Program-made: the position numbers and the translations under genes
From: Lachnospiraceae bacterium UBA7050
GTDB lineage: Bacteria; Bacillota; Clostridia; Lachnospirales; Lachnospiraceae
NCBI GenBank assembly: GCA_002493905.1
Contig: DLAJ01000016.1
Location: 1 to 15,781, forward strand
Reading direction: 5' to 3'
Length of the DNA: 15,781 nucleotides
The notes under the pieces: generated by a model
The model's database searches: none
Told to the model about the DNA's origin: nothing
The model's input: only the letters and a program-made list of their open reading frames with translations
In this document: positions 13,823 to 15,781 of the stretch, piece by piece
How the letters are laid out: each line of letters starts with the position of its first letter
How positions within the stretch are numbered: the stretch's first letter is position 1

Positions 13823-13856
13823 CAACAAATAGTTGGTTTTCATCAACCATCGGTTG
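13823..13856. promoter_or_regulatory. tandem 13-bp operator-like palindromes
   Basis: CAAC-N5-GTTG occurs twice (13823-13835 and 13844-13856), with starts exactly 21 bp apart, two helical turns. They lie just upstream of the -35 of the exporter promoter. A third CAAC half-site (13804-13807) overlaps the -35 itself. A dimeric regulator (MarR, TetR or similar) could bind; no such gene is in the window. Confidence 0.5.
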
Positions 13857-13964
13857 TATGAAGCTTCCCATCTTTATCGTGATAAGCAGAACCATCATCA
13901 ACGCTTCCTTAGAAATAGTACATGGCAACTCACCACACTTTACCAAGTCCTCCTATCTCAATAT

Positions 13965-14561
13965 CTATGGTTGATATGTCAACCAAATCATTGGCGGCAA
14001 TGATACTGCACTTGAATTTGAATCTAACTTAAGCCAATATTCTTGTCCGACCGAATCTTTCCATATAGTATGTCCATATTCTTCTGAAGGCAGACCATAC
14101 ATTTCAGTAAAAAGCTCTGTAATTCTTTCCACTTGTTTTGAATAATCTGCAAAAGTTTCCCCTTCTTTTAACATGTAATACCAAGATACCCGGTCAATAC
14201 TTTCTTTCTCATTGTTTCTATACCATACAGAAAGTTCACCGACCAATCCGACAAATGAAACATTACTATAATGATCAGTATTATATTCTGTACCAGTTAG
14301 ATCTGGTTCTCCAAATTTTTTATGAACTTCTTCTTTAGTCATTTGCGGACTAAACTTTTCAAATGGTGAGTGATCCTTACTTACTGCTTTATACAGCGCA
14401 ATAATTGCAACAACTGCAATTAAACATATTATGCCGATTTTAGCATATTTAATAATGGCAGCCGTTTTCTCCGGATGCAACATTCTATATCCACAATTAG
14501 GACAAGCAGATGCTTTGTCAGAAACTTCTTTTCCGCATTCAGGACATTTAATAAGCGCCAT
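13965..14561 (-). CDS. zinc-ribbon membrane-anchored protein
   Basis: Protein of 198 residues. An N-terminal zinc ribbon has C6-x2-C9 and C20-x2-C23 (CPECGKEV, CPNCGYRM). One membrane helix follows (about 35-58), then a soluble domain of about 140 residues (PFEKFSPQMTKEEVHKKFGEPD), reminiscent of small lipoprotein-like outer domains but not recognised. The ribbon should be cytoplasmic and the C-terminal domain external. GGAGG (14571-14575) lies 9 nt upstream of the ATG. It is visibly more AT-rich than the transporter genes around it, which suggests a different origin. Function unknown. Confidence 0.8.
   Translation of the reverse strand: MALIKCPECGKEVSDKASACPNCGYRMLHPEKTAAIIKYAKIGIICLIAVVAIIALYKAVSKDHSPFEKFSPQMTKEEVHKKFGEPDLTGTEYNTDHYSNVSFVGLVGELSVWYRNNEKESIDRVSWYYMLKEGETFADYSKQVERITELFTEMYGLPSEEYGHTIWKDSVGQEYWLKLDSNSSAVSLPPMIWLTYQP
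13969..13984. repeat. 16-bp palindrome at the end of the zinc-ribbon gene
   Basis: GGTTGA-TATG-TCAACC is a perfect 6-bp inverted repeat covering the last codons. It shares the GTTG/CAAC words with the operator-like sites at 13823-13856 but in the opposite order. There is no T-run beyond it, so it is not a clear terminator. Confidence 0.4.
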
Positions 14562-14595
14562 AATATCTTTCCTCCAAAAAAGTTATTTTATATAT

Positions 14596-14625
14596 ATTAT
14601 CACACAAGAGATTTAATTTCTACAA
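14596..14625 (-). promoter_or_regulatory. promoter of the zinc-ribbon gene
   Basis: On the minus strand TTGTAG (14625-14620), 18-bp spacer, and GATAAT (14601-14596) with a TGn extension directly before it. It sits about 20 bp upstream of the ribosome site. Confidence 0.5.
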
Positions 14626-14697
14626 TCTTATACACAACTCTTCCACCGGTCTGAAATCCCCAAGCCCCTCCGCAGGGCAGAAAAAAGCCCACAGCGT

Positions 14698-14726
14698 TTG
14701 ACAGGTGCGGGGAATCTGTCACAATA
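14698..14726 (+). promoter_or_regulatory. possible plus-strand promoter of a short leader
   Basis: TTGACA (14698-14703), 17-bp spacer, ACAATA (14721-14726). The -10 is poor. The inverted repeat TGACAG/CTGTCA (14699-14704, 14716-14721) overlaps the element. It faces the short ORF and the terminator that follow. Confidence 0.35.
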
Positions 14727-14749
14727 AAAGCACAAAAGAGGTACTGCCG

Positions 14750-14823
14750 ATAGACGGTCAGTCCTTAGAATTTAGTTACTAAAAAAGTAACCGCATCCTT
14801 TGGCTGAGGGCGGTTACTTTTTT
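14750..14823 (+). promoter_or_regulatory. orphan attenuator-like leader with terminator
   Basis: AGAGG (14737-14741) is followed after 8 nt by ATA and a 10-codon frame, IDGQSLEFSY, ending at TAA (14780-14782). GTTACT (14775-14780) can pair with AGTAAC (14786-14791), and this excludes the terminator stem that starts there. The layout is that of a leader-peptide attenuator whose start may have decayed from ATG to ATA. No gene follows on the plus strand, so it looks like a relic. Confidence 0.4.
14781..14823. terminator. bidirectional intrinsic terminator
   Basis: A perfect 14-bp inverted repeat, AAAAAAGTAACCGC (14781-14794) with GCGGTTACTTTTTT (14810-14823), loop 15 nt containing CCT/AGG. Six Ts close it on either strand. 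It can end the short plus-strand leader and also transcripts of the MBL region from the minus strand. Confidence 0.8.
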
Positions 14824-14842
14824 GTGTGGTTTATGTAAGCTA

Positions 14843-15049
14843 TCAGGATTGACACGATGATTCCGAGAATCCCGTTATGGCAGTACCCCATAAATGTATT
14901 TTAACAGAACGCACAGGGCGGCACAAGACCGCCCAACTGTCTTTATTATTGAATGTACCATCCATTCCACCCACAAGGCTCCACTGACGCTGCATATAGG
15001 ATTTCAGATTTTCCGTGCTTTGCCAATATGCCTCACAAGCCATTAACAC
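14843..15049 (-). CDS. uncertain small ORF after the MBL-fold gene
   Basis: A 68-codon frame begins with GTG overlapping the MBL stop by 1 nt (TAGTG); an ATG follows at 15043. It is rich in Trp and Cys, with WSLVGGMDGTFNNKDSW in the middle. No ribosome site stronger than AGAG is visible and no family is recognised. A GGGCGG/CCGCCC hairpin (14916-14934) lies inside it, which argues that part of it may be non-coding. It could be a coupled small protein or chance. Confidence 0.25.
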   Translation of the reverse strand: MLMACEAYWQSTENLKSYMQRQWSLVGGMDGTFNNKDSWAVLCRPVRSVKIHLWGTAITGFSESSCQS

Positions 15050-15781
15050 TATACTCTCTGCCAGAGCAGCATACTGTCATGGAACGCAGCCATCATCCTC
15101 CCTGTATCTTTCATCCATGAAAGATAGGAGCGCACTGTGCTACCCACCAGCGCATACTGCTCAAAGTTCATGGTAAGCCCGTAGCCTTTGAACAATTCCT
15201 GCAAAATACGCTCAAAGCAGGCCGGCTCCTCGCAGATGGATAAAATCCTGTCCGCCACCTCATGTACCTTATCCCTGTTGTATCGGACAAGTTCCCTTAT
15301 ATCAGCAGATGCCTCCGCATGAGCGGGAACGAACACGGCAGCTTCCATCCCCTCCACCATATTCAGCGTTTCCAGATAAGCACCCACGTCATAAATGAAT
15401 GAAACGGCATACTTATCCAGCGTCTCTCTGCTGCTGATGCAGTCTGCAAGGAATACCACACCGTCCGGCATACGGAACCCCGCCATGTCAAAGAAATGCC
15501 CCGGCAGCGGTATCACCTCGATCTCCTTCGGAAAACTTTCATCCGAGAAATCCGTCACACTGCTCTCCTGCGCCATCAAAAACTTATGCCTCAAATCCTT
15601 ACACGGATAACCTCCGTAAAGAAAGGACGGCTCCAAGACCGGGAATTTCGTGAATGCCGCCTCGATGCCGCCGGAATAAATCTTGCACCCCGTCTGCCCC
15701 TGCAGGTATTTGTTACCGCCGATATGATCTGCGTTAGAATGGGTATTCAGTATGGCGGTCAGATGCCAGCCATTCTTTTCC
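15049..15781 (-). CDS. MBL-fold metallo-hydrolase, 5' end outside the window
   Basis: At least 243 codons are present; the frame is open to the right edge (codon phase from 15780). Near the start is the metal motif NTHSNADHIGGN, the HxHxDH signature with Asn at the second His, a known variant in this superfamily. Further on come PLPGHFFDMAGF (His of the third metal ligand), VVFLADCIS (bridging Asp) and VFVPAHA (last His). The C-terminal about 80 residues are helical. The substrate cannot be told. A TTG within the frame at 15636 is not a start, because the metal site lies upstream of it. Confidence 0.8.
   Translation of the reverse strand, partial: EKNGWHLTAILNTHSNADHIGGNKYLQGQTGCKIYSGGIEAAFTKFPVLEPSFLYGGYPCKDLRHKFLMAQESSVTDFSDESFPKEIEVIPLPGHFFDMAGFRMPDGVVFLADCISSRETLDKYAVSFIYDVGAYLETLNMVEGMEAAVFVPAHAEASADIRELVRYNRDKVHEVADRILSICEEPACFERILQELFKGYGLTMNFEQYALVGSTVRSYLSWMKDTGRMMAAFHDSMLLWQRV

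Noticed and set aside
13843..13908. Protein-like minus-strand fragment (DDGSAYHDKDGKLHTTDG) before the exporter promoter
   Set aside because: Only 21 codons, bounded by stops, no start and no recognised family; possibly a gene remnant but too short to support.
1..15781. CRISPR arrays, tRNA or rRNA genes
   Set aside because: No regularly spaced repeats, no cloverleaf-like or rRNA sequence was seen on either strand.

Overview
The window looks like chromosome or accessory DNA of a low-to-mid GC Firmicute, most likely a Lachnospiraceae-type gut Clostridium. Pointers are the strong AGGAGG-type ribosome sites, an Rpn/PD-(D/E)XK nuclease of a type common in that family, a DinJ/YafQ locus, a BmrCD-like exporter pair and an AgrC/LytTR-type two-component system. 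No tRNA, rRNA, CRISPR array or complete insertion sequence was seen.

Layout. (1) Positions 188-7481, plus strand: a peptide-sensing and export block. A LytTR response regulator and a GHKL sensor kinase are followed, after a 152-bp promoter region, by a large FtsX-type permease, its MacB/LolD-like ATPase, an OmpR-type regulator and a HisKA kinase. This layout is typical of antimicrobial-peptide sensing and detoxification modules. (2) Positions 7468-9712, minus strand: an accessory stretch with an Rpn nuclease whose ribosome site is buried in a 13-bp hairpin, a fragment resembling a second Rpn C-terminus, and a DinJ-type antitoxin. The YafQ toxin beside it has lost its middle by an in-frame deletion, leaving 29 codons. 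(3) Positions 9667-13806, minus strand: a heterodimeric ABC exporter (one canonical and one degenerate ATP site) behind a roughly 550-nt leader. The leader holds a strong promoter, a 32-codon ORF whose Shine-Dalgarno has a perfect 8-nt complement inside the ORF, a 54-codon ORF, and an intrinsic terminator inside the last codons of that second ORF. (4) Positions 13823-15781: tandem 13-bp operator-like palindromes, an AT-rich zinc-ribbon membrane protein, a small plus-strand attenuator-like unit with no gene behind it, and the 3' part of an MBL-fold hydrolase running off the window.

The strongest candidate for an undescribed system is the exporter leader at 13335-13806. It resembles the ribosome-mediated attenuation known for bmrB-bmrCD of Bacillus subtilis but has two upstream ORFs and several nested hairpins. 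All structures were paired by eye; no folding energies or database searches were run.
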